From positions 1-64,000 of IMG/VR virus record IMGVR_UViG_3300025000_000084: a DNA stretch of 64,000 nucleotides; one strand, given 5' to 3'. Each line of letters starts with the position of its first letter. Positions within the stretch are counted from its first letter, which is position 1. The translations under genes and the position numbers were made by a program. Source of the DNA: a virus. Below, one piece after another: positions 51,269 through 58,818 of this stretch. Under the pieces are notes generated by a model. It did not search any database. It saw nothing but the letters and a program-made list of their open reading frames with translations, and was not told the origin of the DNA.

Positions 51269-52058
51269 GAGGATTTTCACTCCGGCACCGGAGCAGCCAT
51301 TTGTTTACGGGATGTATTGCTGTCTGTCCTTTGCCATCAATAAGTACACCCAGAGCCCTCTGAGGGGTTGCCTTAACGATCAGAAAAGGATTGTAGCCAG
51401 GATAAAGCAGTTCTGGTCACAGTTTGTGTTCCGGTTGTTTCAGGACTCCGATGCTACTTGGCAGAAGTTCGAGGCCGAGATCCTGAAAGCTTTTGAAAAC
51501 ATGCCTACCGGATGGCTGATAATTCACTACTCGGGGCATGGGACCTACAAACGTAATCCCCGGGAGATAGACGGGTTCAGCGAGGCATTCTATTTCCATA
51601 ACGGCTCTTATGCCGACTACCAGCTCTATGAACTTATGAAGAAGAAGCCGGCAGGACTGAAGGTGGTCTTTATTCTCGACTGCTGCTTCTCTACCGGTAT
51701 CACTGTCCCAAGGGTCAAGTATAATCCACACTACAAGCAGGCCCGTTTCCTTGTCTCTGAGCCGATGCCGGAGAACTTCAATGTATCCAAGAGAGCAATC
51801 ATCGAAGAAGATATTGACTGGATTGTATTCGCTGCCTGTGGTGAACGGGAGACAGCGGCAGATGCTTACATCAATGGGGATTATACAGGAGCATTCTCAT
51901 GGTACTTTTCTCAGATCATGCGACCGGGGATCTTCTTTGCCAATTGGCAAAAAGAAGTTGATAAGTACCTTCCGTCAACTGATTATAAGCAGTCCCCTTC
52001 GCTTACGGGAAGCAATGAGCTTATGCACCAGCTTCCATTTGAGATACCGGCAGTATAA
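51222..52058 (+). CDS. caspase-fold protease (metacaspase-like)
   Basis: I start it at 51222 (278 residues); an ATG at 51246 is the alternative. The peptidase C14 fold is clear: INKYTQSPLRGCLNDQKRI (residues 39-57), IIHYSGHGTY with catalytic-type His106, DGFSEAFYFHNG, and VFILDCCFSTG with Cys155. The mid-region ADYQLYELMKKKP fits the substrate-binding region of p20-like domains. Metacaspases usually cleave after Arg/Lys. Here the gene lies between small membrane genes and the holin, so lysis timing, host killing or anti-defence are all possible. I see no second p10-like chain beyond the end. Confidence 0.8.
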   Translation: MKTIKVLLMKIAAFFKRIFTPAPEQPFVYGMYCCLSFAINKYTQSPLRGCLNDQKRIVARIKQFWSQFVFRLFQDSDATWQKFEAEILKAFENMPTGWLIIHYSGHGTYKRNPREIDGFSEAFYFHNGSYADYQLYELMKKKPAGLKVVFILDCCFSTGITVPRVKYNPHYKQARFLVSEPMPENFNVSKRAIIEEDIDWIVFAACGERETAADAYINGDYTGAFSWYFSQIMRPGIFFANWQKEVDKYLPSTDYKQSPSLTGSNELMHQLPFEIPAV

Positions 52059-52110
52059 TATTTTTTTGCACACAATACGACAGAAACGCAGTACATTACA
52101 ACAAAAGTGA

Positions 52111-52118
52111 TAACTTTG
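52111..52118 (+). promoter_or_regulatory. -7-like box upstream of the holin gene
   Basis: TAACTTTG matches TAnnTTTG exactly in the 98-base gap before the holin ATG at 52157. No TTTG occurs at 19-22 bases upstream, so the -33 part is missing. It could give late or separate expression of the lysis genes. Confidence 0.35.
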
Positions 52119-52156
52119 ATACGCTAAAACATTAATGTTTAACTAAATCCAACAAA

Positions 52157-52945
52157 ATGAAACAAAGTAAGTTTTTAAATCTGAATTGGGCTGACCTGGG
52201 AAAGGGACTGCTCATTGCATTCCTTACTGCCCTGCTGGGCGGCATACTTGAACTTCTACAGGCCGGTGAACTACCGACTACATGGGTAGCGTTTCAGCCT
52301 ATCCTTGAGGTTTCTCTTTCGGCAGCGGTGGCATATTTGCTCAAGAACATGTTTACAAACAGTGAAGGCCAGCTAATGAAGGGAGAGCTCTCCGCACAGA
52401 GAAAGCGAGCCTCAAGGATGGGAAGGGTCATGCCTCTGCTTATCCTGTTATGCTTATTGAGTTTCGGAGTCAATGCACAGGGGTTTGTAAAAGATGTAAC
52501 GCCCGAGAGAATCGCCAAGAAACAGGCGGTCAGAGAACGGAGTACGGACACCTTAGTGTATAACGACCAGCATGCTTATTTTCTCAGGGGAGGACTTACG
52601 GCTGGGTATAAAAAGCTCTATTATTCCTCTACCGAAAAGAAGATTCTTGGCAACGATTATGAGAGACCAGGCGTAGGACTTGAATACGCAAAGTACACCG
52701 TGGTAAATGGAGAGGCTGTGAGTGATATTGGGTTCGGAGGATATCTCATGATTCCGGTTAAGGATGCGGAGAATTACATATCCATTCTCGCTACAGTACA
52801 GATATATGACCTCGCACGAAAGTTCAAATTAGACTTTCTACCTCCGGGGCTTAGTATTGGATGCGGCCCGTGTTACGACTTTAATAACGCCATACCACTT
52901 ATCGAGAGATTTGGCATTGTGCCAACCATTGCGATAAAATTCTGA
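52157..52945 (+). CDS. holin-like domain fused to an exported beta-barrel-like domain, with an internal start
   Basis: The 262-residue frame has two parts. Residues 1-85 carry two hydrophobic helices (LLIAFLTALLGGILELL, VSLSAAVAYLLKNMF) in the pattern of holins found in many Bacteroidota phages. From Met92 (52430) there is a signal peptide (PLLILLCLLSFGVNAQ), then a domain with GLTAGYKKLYY and alternating beta strands, ending PTIAIKF like an outer-membrane protein. GGAAGGG precedes Met92. Either one bifunctional protein or two products are made. The endolysin-region gene follows. Confidence 0.65.
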   Translation: MKQSKFLNLNWADLGKGLLIAFLTALLGGILELLQAGELPTTWVAFQPILEVSLSAAVAYLLKNMFTNSEGQLMKGELSAQRKRASRMGRVMPLLILLCLLSFGVNAQGFVKDVTPERIAKKQAVRERSTDTLVYNDQHAYFLRGGLTAGYKKLYYSSTEKKILGNDYERPGVGLEYAKYTVVNGEAVSDIGFGGYLMIPVKDAENYISILATVQIYDLARKFKLDFLPPGLSIGCGPCYDFNNAIPLIERFGIVPTIAIKF

Positions 52946-52951
52946 TAACCC

Positions 52952-53470
52952 GTGAAGATCACCGCAGTTATAGGACGAAGATATGAGGCCGCCCAGACCC
53001 CTGGGGGCCTCTTCGTCTTTGACCAGGATCAGGTGATCCTCGATGTATTGACCTTGGAGCTCCCATGGTTGGACAACGAGAGGGAGATCAGCTGTATTCC
53101 GGCCGGCACCTATAAGTGCGAGCGATTAAACCATCCCAGGTTTGGGCATTGCTGGTGGGTTAAAGATGTGCCCGGCAGAAGTGAGATTTTGTTCCACTCT
53201 GGAAATTATGCAAGTGAACGTGCAATAAAGATGATAAGCCTATCGAGTTTCTTGCACTTCATTAAAAGACTATTCAACTATCACTGGAACGGGATCCCGA
53301 TGGAACCGCTCAGCAACCCGCGTAAGGTGGATACTGAAGGCTGCATCATGCCTGGGCTTCAGTTCGTAGATATAAATAAAGATGGTATTCTCGACATTGC
53401 AGACTCACAAAAAGCCATGAAACAGTTAAGAGCTGTCCTACCAGATCGATTTAACCTTGTAATACTTTAA
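52952..53470 (+). CDS. DUF5675-family protein, lysis-type
   Basis: The likely start is GTG at 52952, 172 residues. DUF5675 features are present: LELPWLDNEREISCIPAGTY (around residues 32-51), VPGRSEILFHSGN, and a TEGCIMPG motif that normally follows soon after. Here about 35 residues are inserted between the SGN and DTEGC parts. The catalytic logic is not known for the family; it occurs in phage lysis cassettes and near cell-wall enzymes. It lies directly after the holin-like gene. Confidence 0.7.
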   Translation: MKITAVIGRRYEAAQTPGGLFVFDQDQVILDVLTLELPWLDNEREISCIPAGTYKCERLNHPRFGHCWWVKDVPGRSEILFHSGNYASERAIKMISLSSFLHFIKRLFNYHWNGIPMEPLSNPRKVDTEGCIMPGLQFVDINKDGILDIADSQKAMKQLRAVLPDRFNLVIL

Positions 53471-53473
53471 GCC

Positions 53474-54286
53474 ATGATACTCCTGTTCAACACCTCCGCG
53501 CACACATATGTGAACATCGCAGACTATTTGGAGAGCATTGAGATCTCTGACGGGGTAAACTACCGGCTGTTGCTGCTCTTCAATCTCGATGACATCTTCA
53601 CGGACACCAAAAAGAGAACCGCATGGAGAGCCCGGAACGCCAGGGACGAGCAGGGCAAGCCCATGGTTGACAAGTTGGTCCTCACCGATGATGACCGGTC
53701 CATGTTTGACGACCTTATCAAGAAGATATCAGCAGAGGCCTTCCGCAAGGCAAGCGCCTGGGCCAAGGGGATCCCGGGAGCATACCGGCACAATGTCAAG
53801 TTTGGGGATCCGCAAGCCTCCGGCACCATCGTCAGCGGAGTAACCGCGTCCCTGTTTACCACCCCGGCTCAGGTACTTACCACCAACGAGCTCGCCGGCA
53901 TGAAGTTTGTCATCACCTCCCCGGGACTTTCGATGAACCAGGAGAGGACCATCGTGAGCAATACGGCAGATACCATCGTTGTGGACTCAGCCTTTGCAGC
54001 TGATGTGACGGGATTGGAGTTTGCCGTGATGACACAGACAGATGACTTTATTATCTTCTACCTGGATATGGCAAACACCTGGGACATCAATCAGCTTATG
54101 GCCGCAACAGAGGCTATCAGAGAGGCGCTGGTGACGGGCTTTGTTAAAGAGTGGTATTTGTATAACCGGTACATGGATGATGCCGGCATTGAGGCCGTGG
54201 CCTATGCTGAGAGCCTGGAGAACATCAAGTCATTACTGTCACAGAGAAACACCCCCTACCGGAGATCCGGAGAAATCTTTTCTTGA
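53474..54286 (+). CDS. hypothetical protein with beta insertion, 270 aa
   Basis: The N-terminal 100 residues form a helical domain (TDDDRSMFDDLIKKISAEAF). The middle (about 110-200) is a beta module similar in style to phage Ig-like inserts (ASGTIVSGVTASLFTT, NQERTIVSNTADTIVVDS). The end is helical. It may be a late virion or accessory protein. It is the last gene before the terminator and attP. Confidence 0.55.
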   Translation: MILLFNTSAHTYVNIADYLESIEISDGVNYRLLLLFNLDDIFTDTKKRTAWRARNARDEQGKPMVDKLVLTDDDRSMFDDLIKKISAEAFRKASAWAKGIPGAYRHNVKFGDPQASGTIVSGVTASLFTTPAQVLTTNELAGMKFVITSPGLSMNQERTIVSNTADTIVVDSAFAADVTGLEFAVMTQTDDFIIFYLDMANTWDINQLMAATEAIREALVTGFVKEWYLYNRYMDDAGIEAVAYAESLENIKSLLSQRNTPYRRSGEIFS

Positions 54287-54324
54287 AGTCTGTTTTCATA
54301 ATATGTTTATTGGTTCTAAATGAG

Positions 54325-54351
54325 AAAACCCCGCCTGACAAACGGGGTTTT
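54325..54351 (+). terminator. intrinsic terminator at the end of the late operon
   Basis: AAAACCCCG and CGGGGTTTT enclose a CCTGACAAA loop, with the T-run included in the descending arm and followed by C. It lies 39 bases past the last late gene. Confidence 0.82.
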
Positions 54352-54397
54352 CAACACGCAACGAAATGAGTGACGCTAATCGAGCACATTCTGACAC

Positions 54398-54408
54398 CAC
54401 AAATATAA
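54398..54408. repeat. candidate integrase arm site P1
   Basis: CACAAATATAA occurs here and again at 54562-54572, on the left side of the att core. Direct repeats of this size beside attP are the usual form of integrase arm-binding sites. Inference. Confidence 0.35.
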
Positions 54409-54521
54409 CTATTTTTGGCAATGGAGAGGCAAAAGTTTTGCACCGTCTTAGATAAAAATCCGGTCTAAATCTCTAACTTGCATGCTCCGATTATAGCTTC
54501 CCGGAGGGCTCTGGCGTAAGA

Positions 54522-54536
54522 GAATTGTTCGAGAAT
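54522..54536. repeat. candidate integrase arm-type direct repeat (left copy)
   Basis: GAATTGTTCGAGAAT is repeated exactly at 54776-54790, one on each side of the tRNA-Lys core. These are the best arm-site candidates because they flank the core and lie close to the integrase gene. Confidence 0.45.
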
Positions 54537-54596
54537 GAAAACCGCAAATCTCTGCAACAATCACAAATATAATTGAATACAGAGATGCGAGAGTAT

Positions 54597-54643
54597 GACT
54601 CTTAATCAGCGGGTCCAGGGTTCGAGTCCCTGCAGACCGACCA
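54597..54643 (+). other. attP core: 3' end of a tRNA-Lys(CTT) gene
   Basis: From the anticodon loop to CCA the sequence matches the end of a tRNA: loop CTCTTAA, TCAGC, variable loop GGGTC, a perfect T arm (CAGGG, TTCGAGT, CCCTG), acceptor strand CAGACCG, then A and CCA. The 5' half is absent (no D-arm upstream), so this is not a tRNA gene but the phage copy that rebuilds the host gene after integration. It lies 169 bases before the integrase start. Confidence 0.8.
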
Positions 54644-54761
54644 GGAGACTGACATAAACGCAGTCTCTTTTTTATTGTATCATAGTGAGTTACGGACTTG
54701 AGAAAAATACATGCTGCATACATGCCGCCTACTTTGTTTTACTTTGAAAAGCAAAATACAC

Positions 54762-54769
54762 TACATTTG
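54762..54769 (+). promoter_or_regulatory. promoter-like -7 box for the integrase
   Basis: TACATTTG matches TAnnTTTG. TTTG copies lie 15 and 25 bases upstream rather than 19-22, so the -33 part is off-distance. The box is 43 bases before the integrase ATG and directly left of the arm repeat at 54776, so integrase could repress itself. Confidence 0.4.
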
Positions 54770-54775
54770 TTAGCG

Positions 54776-54790
54776 GAATTGTTCGAGAAT
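54776..54790. repeat. candidate integrase arm-type direct repeat (right copy)
   Basis: Exact copy of the 15-base repeat at 54522-54536, now between the integrase promoter-like box and the integrase ATG. Confidence 0.45.
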
Positions 54791-54811
54791 TAAAATGAGC
54801 ACACCTGACAA

Positions 54812-56074
54812 ATGGCAAAATTCAAGACCGTTATTCTCGCCTCCGAGAAGAGGCAGGATAAAAAAAGCAATGTTAAGATCCGGGTAACACATAACCGGTA
54901 CGTCCGTTTTGTTGCTACCGAGTATCATGTACTGGAGAAATACTTTGACCATGACTCCGGGACCATCCTCCCCGGTGGAGGGTTTACAGCCGACCAGGCT
55001 GACCGGGCCAACGGCAAGATACAAATGCTCATCGGAGATATGGTGCGAAAGACCGAGGCCCTACGGAACCTCCGCTTTATGGATATGCCATCGCTTATGA
55101 CCATCCTCCGGGACAAACACCGCGAGCAGGACCTTTACGCCCTGGTTGACGAGAGGATAAGCCGGCATGACGGGGAAGGGAATTTCAACTATGCAAAATG
55201 CTTCCGGTCCACCAAGGCCGTATTGAAGGCATACACCAGCGCCAGGGTGGTCCCGTTCACAACTATTGACGCGGAGTGGCTCAAACGATATGAGAGGTGG
55301 ATGCGCACCCACGGCATCAGAAAAGAGACAAAGGGTATGTCTGCAAATAGCATCGGGGTACACATGCGAAACATCCGGACCGTTTACCGGGAGGCTATGG
55401 ATATCGGGCTGACTGATCGCGCGGCATACCCCTTCCACCGCTACCGGATCCCCAGGGAAGATACACGCAAGCGAAACCTCACGGCCGAAGAGATGCAGAA
55501 GATCATTCACGTTAAGTTGAGCAACCCAACTATGGCCTGGTCTCGGGACATGTTTCTGTTGAGCTTCTATCTTATAGGTATTAACATGCGGGATCTGATG
55601 TTCCTAACCTCAGAGAACATTGACGAGGGCAGAGTATATTATAGAAGGAGTAAGGGCAAGCAGGACTACTCTATTAAGATCTTCCCCGTGGCCCAGGCAA
55701 TCATTGACCGATACCCGGGCCGAAAGTTTATCCTTGACACCATGGAGCGATACACCGACTACCGGACCGCTACCAGGCTGATCAATAAGAAGCTCAAGGC
55801 GATTGCCACGGACCTGAAGATCACCAAGCCCGTCACAATCTATTGGGCCCGGCATACCTGGGCTACCGTAGCAATAGGCAAAGAGGTAGGTGCATCAAGG
55901 GACGTTATACGTTATGCCTTGGGGCATGGCATTGGTAGCCTGGTAACAGATATTTACATACAATTCGACCTGTCCCAAGTAGATGCGGTAAACCGAAAAG
56001 TAATTAAGTTGGTTCAGATGCAGCCTAAACAGCCTCGCGCCGGATCAGTCCCTTCACGCGAAACAAAGCAATGA
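54812..56074 (+). CDS. int: tyrosine integrase
   Basis: The 420-residue site-specific recombinase is of the Bacteroidota type. The N-terminal arm-binding and SAM-like core-binding regions run to about residue 210 (GVHMRNIRTVYREAMDIG). The catalytic domain has Arg260 in INMRDLMFL, then YWARHTWAT (Arg347, His348), LGHG (His372) and the nucleophile Tyr382 in TDIYIQF. The C-terminal tail is Lys/Gln-rich. It acts at the tRNA-Lys attP directly upstream. Its 3' end overlaps the convergent repressor gene by 50 bases. Confidence 0.95.
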   Translation: MAKFKTVILASEKRQDKKSNVKIRVTHNRYVRFVATEYHVLEKYFDHDSGTILPGGGFTADQADRANGKIQMLIGDMVRKTEALRNLRFMDMPSLMTILRDKHREQDLYALVDERISRHDGEGNFNYAKCFRSTKAVLKAYTSARVVPFTTIDAEWLKRYERWMRTHGIRKETKGMSANSIGVHMRNIRTVYREAMDIGLTDRAAYPFHRYRIPREDTRKRNLTAEEMQKIIHVKLSNPTMAWSRDMFLLSFYLIGINMRDLMFLTSENIDEGRVYYRRSKGKQDYSIKIFPVAQAIIDRYPGRKFILDTMERYTDYRTATRLINKKLKAIATDLKITKPVTIYWARHTWATVAIGKEVGASRDVIRYALGHGIGSLVTDIYIQFDLSQVDAVNRKVIKLVQMQPKQPRAGSVPSRETKQ

Positions 56075-56666
56075 TCTCGTCCCGCCTCATCTCATAGTCC
56101 TCAAACCGGGGATTCTCAGCGCCCAGCTTTAACACTCCTTCTGAGGGAGAGCTTTTAATATAGCGGACCGATGGCTCGCTGCTGGTGCATATCATATAAG
56201 CCTCTCCGTAGGCAATCGGCTCTCCGGCCTTTACCTCCTTACAGATAACAACATCACCCGACACGATCCGCGGTGCCATGCTATCACCGAACACATCCAC
56301 GGCCAGCTCGCAATCTGAGTAGCCATGGATACGCATGCGGTCAACTGGCTCTTTATCCTCTTTAACAAGATTTTTGGATGCGCAGAACTCCTTCCTATAA
56401 TATACAGTCCAGAGGTCGCGGCTCATTATCTCATCCTTATCCAACATCTTCCCCTTACCCAGGATCAGCCATCGGGCAGACACCTCCGGGAACGCTTCAA
56501 GAATTAAACTCAGGATCTCAAACGAGGGGTACCTGTCCGGGTGGTTGGCAAGCCTGGTTATGGATGTGTTTGCGGTGAAACCGAGTCTCACCGAGAGGGA
56601 GTTTTTGTTGAGCCGATAATAATACATCAGCTCTTTTAGCCGATCAGCAAAGGTGTAGGTGCTCAT
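56025..56666 (-). CDS. CI-like repressor with peptidase S24 domain
   Basis: The 213-residue protein has an N-terminal helix-turn-helix (LSVRLGFTANTSITRLAN at about 24-41) and a LexA/CI C-terminal domain with the nucleophile Ser129 in VFGDSMAPRIVSGD and Lys171 in VRYIK. No obvious Ala-Gly self-cleavage site is visible in the linker, so RecA-driven autocleavage is not assured. It faces the divergent early genes across 149 bases that carry a good promoter, the expected place for its operators. Confidence 0.88.
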   Translation of the reverse strand: MSTYTFADRLKELMYYYRLNKNSLSVRLGFTANTSITRLANHPDRYPSFEILSLILEAFPEVSARWLILGKGKMLDKDEIMSRDLWTVYYRKEFCASKNLVKEDKEPVDRMRIHGYSDCELAVDVFGDSMAPRIVSGDVVICKEVKAGEPIAYGEAYMICTSSEPSVRYIKSSPSEGVLKLGAENPRFEDYEMRRDEIIALFRVKGLIRREAV

Positions 56667-56743
56667 TTATAAATAGTTAAACAAAATCAAGTCAGGTCAA
56701 GGCGTCAATCGTGCCGTATCAAATGTTAAAGAATGTTAAAATA

Positions 56744-56775
56744 TTTGCAAATACAACAAATGTGCAGTATATTTG
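56744..56775 (+). promoter_or_regulatory. early rightward promoter, -33/-7 of Bacteroidota type
   Basis: TTTG (56744-56747), 20 bases, then TATATTTG (56768-56775): an exact match to the Bacteroidota consensus TTTG, N19-21, TAnnTTTG. Transcription would start near 56782 and drive the genes from 56816 rightward. The region also holds two ATGTTAAA copies just upstream and a spaced TCAA series at 56689-56709, which are candidate repressor operators. Confidence 0.7.
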
Positions 56776-56815
56776 CTTCAACATCAACGTAAGGCACACG
56801 ACAAAGTTAAGTAAA

Positions 56816-57124
56816 ATGAGTGGATTGACAATGCAAAACGAGAAAAAACTTACTCCCCGGTTCGGGACCCTGACAATAGATGAACAGCTGGCGGCCTTTA
56901 TCAATGGGCTTATTGACAAAAAAATAGAGGTGGTAATGGATAACATTTCGCCTCGCTTTGTCACCCGCAGCCAGGCTATGAAGGAGATAGGCCGCAAGGC
57001 TTATGAAGAGGGGATCCGCACCGGACTGCTCACCCCAATAGCCAACGCCGGCCGTAATGCCAAGATCCGGATACGCCGGAGGGAGTATGAGATGTATATA
57101 GACTCGCTGGCACTTCATCAATAA
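56816..57124 (+). CDS. excisionase- or HTH-like early protein, 102 aa
   Basis: The start could be the ATG at 56816 or 56831; I use 56816. The C-terminal 50 residues resemble an excisionase/MerR-type winged helix (FVTRSQAMKEIGRK, RTGLLTPIANAGRNAKIRIRR with the basic wing). It is the first gene of the rightward early operon, where Xis or Cro-type proteins usually lie. Which one is not certain. Confidence 0.55.
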   Translation: MSGLTMQNEKKLTPRFGTLTIDEQLAAFINGLIDKKIEVVMDNISPRFVTRSQAMKEIGRKAYEEGIRTGLLTPIANAGRNAKIRIRRREYEMYIDSLALHQ

Positions 57125-57148
57125 TATAAACTAACACGCAACTGACAA

Positions 57149-57358
57149 ATGAAAAATGACAACAATGGTTGCTCCACCTGCCCCAAGGGCGAAGAGAGAT
57201 ATGAGAGAAATAGCTATTTCCGCAGAGGGAGAACGGAAACTTACTATGAATACGACTACCGCCATACCAGTGGCGCTCTCTTTACCTGTGTTAAACCTTC
57301 CCTCGAAGAGTGCAGGGCAGCCAGGGATCGTGCAATAGCAAACGGAACCCTTAGCTGA
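57149..57358 (+). CDS. DUF3873-like protein, 69 aa
   Basis: The pattern TYYEYDYRHTSGALFTCVKPSLEECRAARD (seen across residues about 31-60) is the hallmark of DUF3873, a small protein of Bacteroidota mobile elements and phages. Two Cys residues near the N-terminus (CSTCPKGEERYE) are also typical. No function is known. Confidence 0.7.
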   Translation: MKNDNNGCSTCPKGEERYERNSYFRRGRTETYYEYDYRHTSGALFTCVKPSLEECRAARDRAIANGTLS

Positions 57359-57365
57359 TCAGGCC

Positions 57366-57563
57366 ATGACAACAATTACAATTGGTAGCAGAGTAGAAAG
57401 AACCCAACCCGGCGATTATACAGATGGTCGCAGGGGAAATGTGGTTGACCTCGAGGGTGACAGGATAAGAGTCAAATGGGATATGCACCCAAATGGCGTA
57501 ATGATGGCACACCCTATTCGTACATGGGTGAATATTAAGAGGCTGGTTAAGATAGGTCACTAA
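57366..57563 (+). CDS. small beta (KOW/Tudor-like) protein, 65 aa
   Basis: The 65 residues read as a small SH3-like barrel: ITIGSRVERTQPGDYTDGRRGNVV strands, then GDRIRVKWD, and a C-terminal RTWVNIKRL. Such folds bind RNA or proteins, but the role is unknown. It is part of the early operon, preceded by an 8-base gap. Confidence 0.55.
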   Translation: MTTITIGSRVERTQPGDYTDGRRGNVVDLEGDRIRVKWDMHPNGVMMAHPIRTWVNIKRLVKIGH

Positions 57564-57576
57564 ACACAACTGACAA

Positions 57577-57768
57577 ATGACCGCAACAGTAAAGTACAAC
57601 ATCGGCACCTACGAGGGAACCATGACTGTGGGGTGCAAGCCTGAAGATACACCCGAGATCATCATATCCAAGGCCGCTGTAATCATGGGAATGGCCACCT
57701 ATCCATTCTCTATCAGCCGGTGGACCCACAACTGGAGAGTAATATCAAGAACTGACAATAACAACTAA
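57577..57768 (+). CDS. hypothetical protein, 63 aa
   Basis: The protein is small and mixed alpha/beta (TATVKYNIGTYEGTMTVG, EIIISKAAVIMGMATYPF). It has no signal or known domain. It is a member of the early operon. Confidence 0.5.
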   Translation: MTATVKYNIGTYEGTMTVGCKPEDTPEIIISKAAVIMGMATYPFSISRWTHNWRVISRTDNNN

Positions 57769-57780
57769 CACACAACTGAC

Positions 57781-58062
57781 ATGAGCACAATTACAACGAT
57801 TCAGGAAGCCATTGAAGAAAGGGCAAAGATAAAACTTGACCGCGATATTGATAAGTTGACTGAGGCCTACTGGCAGTTTTTGAGGGACCAGGATCTTACC
57901 AGTAACATATCCATCAAGATCATGGCAAAAGATGGTACTACATCACACCCCTATATTAGCCAGCTCTTTCAGGCCGAGGCTGTGCTGACTCAGATAAAGG
58001 AAAAATATCTGCCGTCATATATCAGAGCCGAGATCTCCGCTATCCTAAACAACCCCAAATAA
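57781..58062 (+). CDS. hypothetical helical protein, 93 aa
   Basis: A helical protein (IQEAIEERAKIKLDRDIDKL, then TEAYWQFLRDQD) with no recognised family. It sits directly before a tiny membrane gene in the early operon. Confidence 0.5.
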   Translation: MSTITTIQEAIEERAKIKLDRDIDKLTEAYWQFLRDQDLTSNISIKIMAKDGTTSHPYISQLFQAEAVLTQIKEKYLPSYIRAEISAILNNPK

Positions 58063-58164
58063 ATGAAACTCACCCAACACGCCCGTAACGAGATCATCAG
58101 CTGCATTGTTGTGGCTCTGATCTTCGCCCTAATTGTCTATGCAGGACTTAAACTCGATTGGTGA
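58063..58164 (+). CDS. tiny membrane protein, 33 aa
   Basis: The ATG at 58063 follows the previous stop directly, and the frame ends with a TGA that overlaps the VRR-NUC start (TGATG). It has one membrane helix (IISCIVVALIFALIVYAGL). It is supported by tight coupling on both sides. Confidence 0.5.
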   Translation: MKLTQHARNEIISCIVVALIFALIVYAGLKLDW

Positions 58165-58547
58165 TGGCAGAGCAACGAGAATACGTCCTTTACCGCGAGC
58201 TGGCGGCATACCTTCGGCTGCAGTACCCGAAGGTCCGGTTTCACTACGACTATGCTGGACTTGCACACACCAAAGCCCAAGCTGGACAGATGAAGGCCAT
58301 CCAGCACTCCAAGGGCTTCCCTGATCTGACAATCATCAATCCCAACGGAGGGATCCTCTTCCTGGAACTAAAGGCCGAGGGTAATAATGTTTTCAAGAAG
58401 AACGGGGAGCTGATCTCTGACGAGCATGTGACCGAGCAGGCCATGTGGCTGTACGCCCTTAGTAGCGCCGGCTTCTCTGCATATTTCGCTACCGGGTTTG
58501 ATCAAGCGAAATTTATTATAGACACATTCCTGACAAAGAAACAATGA
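58164..58547 (+). CDS. VRR-NUC domain nuclease, 127 aa
   Basis: I start it at the ATG at 58164. The VRR-NUC / Holliday-junction-resolvase-like fold has the active-site pattern GFPDLTI (Asp54) and FLELKAEG (Glu68, Lys70), with a preceding HSKG. Such stand-alone VRR-NUC proteins cut branched DNA. It is in the recombination block before the SbcC-like and RecT genes. Confidence 0.85.
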   Translation: MAEQREYVLYRELAAYLRLQYPKVRFHYDYAGLAHTKAQAGQMKAIQHSKGFPDLTIINPNGGILFLELKAEGNNVFKKNGELISDEHVTEQAMWLYALSSAGFSAYFATGFDQAKFIIDTFLTKKQ

Positions 58548-58813
58548 ACTACTTACTACCACTGCAGAAGGATCTCGAGATCCACCGGCAGCTTGTAAAC
58601 CGTCCAACGGGAAAGTTTGACTATCTGCTATTCCACAAAGGAGAGCACATTGCCACGCGCAAGGATAATCGCGAGATGACCTTTGGCGCTGTCTATGTTG
58701 ACCGCAACGGGGATATCTACCTTGACAGCCTCCGGGCCAACAAAGCCTCATTCGAGAACTACATCCTCGAGGACAACCGCACATACATTTTACCAGTAAT
58801 AATTAAATCATAA
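58544..58813 (+). CDS. hypothetical protein, 89 aa
   Basis: The protein is soluble, alpha then beta (QKDLEIHRQLVNRPTGKFDYLL, MTFGAVYVDRNGDIYLDSL). No family is recognised. The start overlaps the VRR-NUC stop by 4 bases, and the stop comes 5 bases before a homing endonuclease. Confidence 0.5.
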   Translation: MNYLLPLQKDLEIHRQLVNRPTGKFDYLLFHKGEHIATRKDNREMTFGAVYVDRNGDIYLDSLRANKASFENYILEDNRTYILPVIIKS

Positions 58814-58818
58814 ACGCA

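Noticed and set aside
54455-54643. A complete tRNA-Lys using CGGTCT at about 54463 as its 5' acceptor strand
   Set aside because: The spacing is far too long for a tRNA, and no D-arm is present. Only the 3' end is real.
54448-54723. 91-codon minus-strand frame containing an SAGTRTLDPLIK-type string
   Set aside because: This is the well-known false frame made by the reverse complement of a tRNA 3' end, here at 54597-54643.
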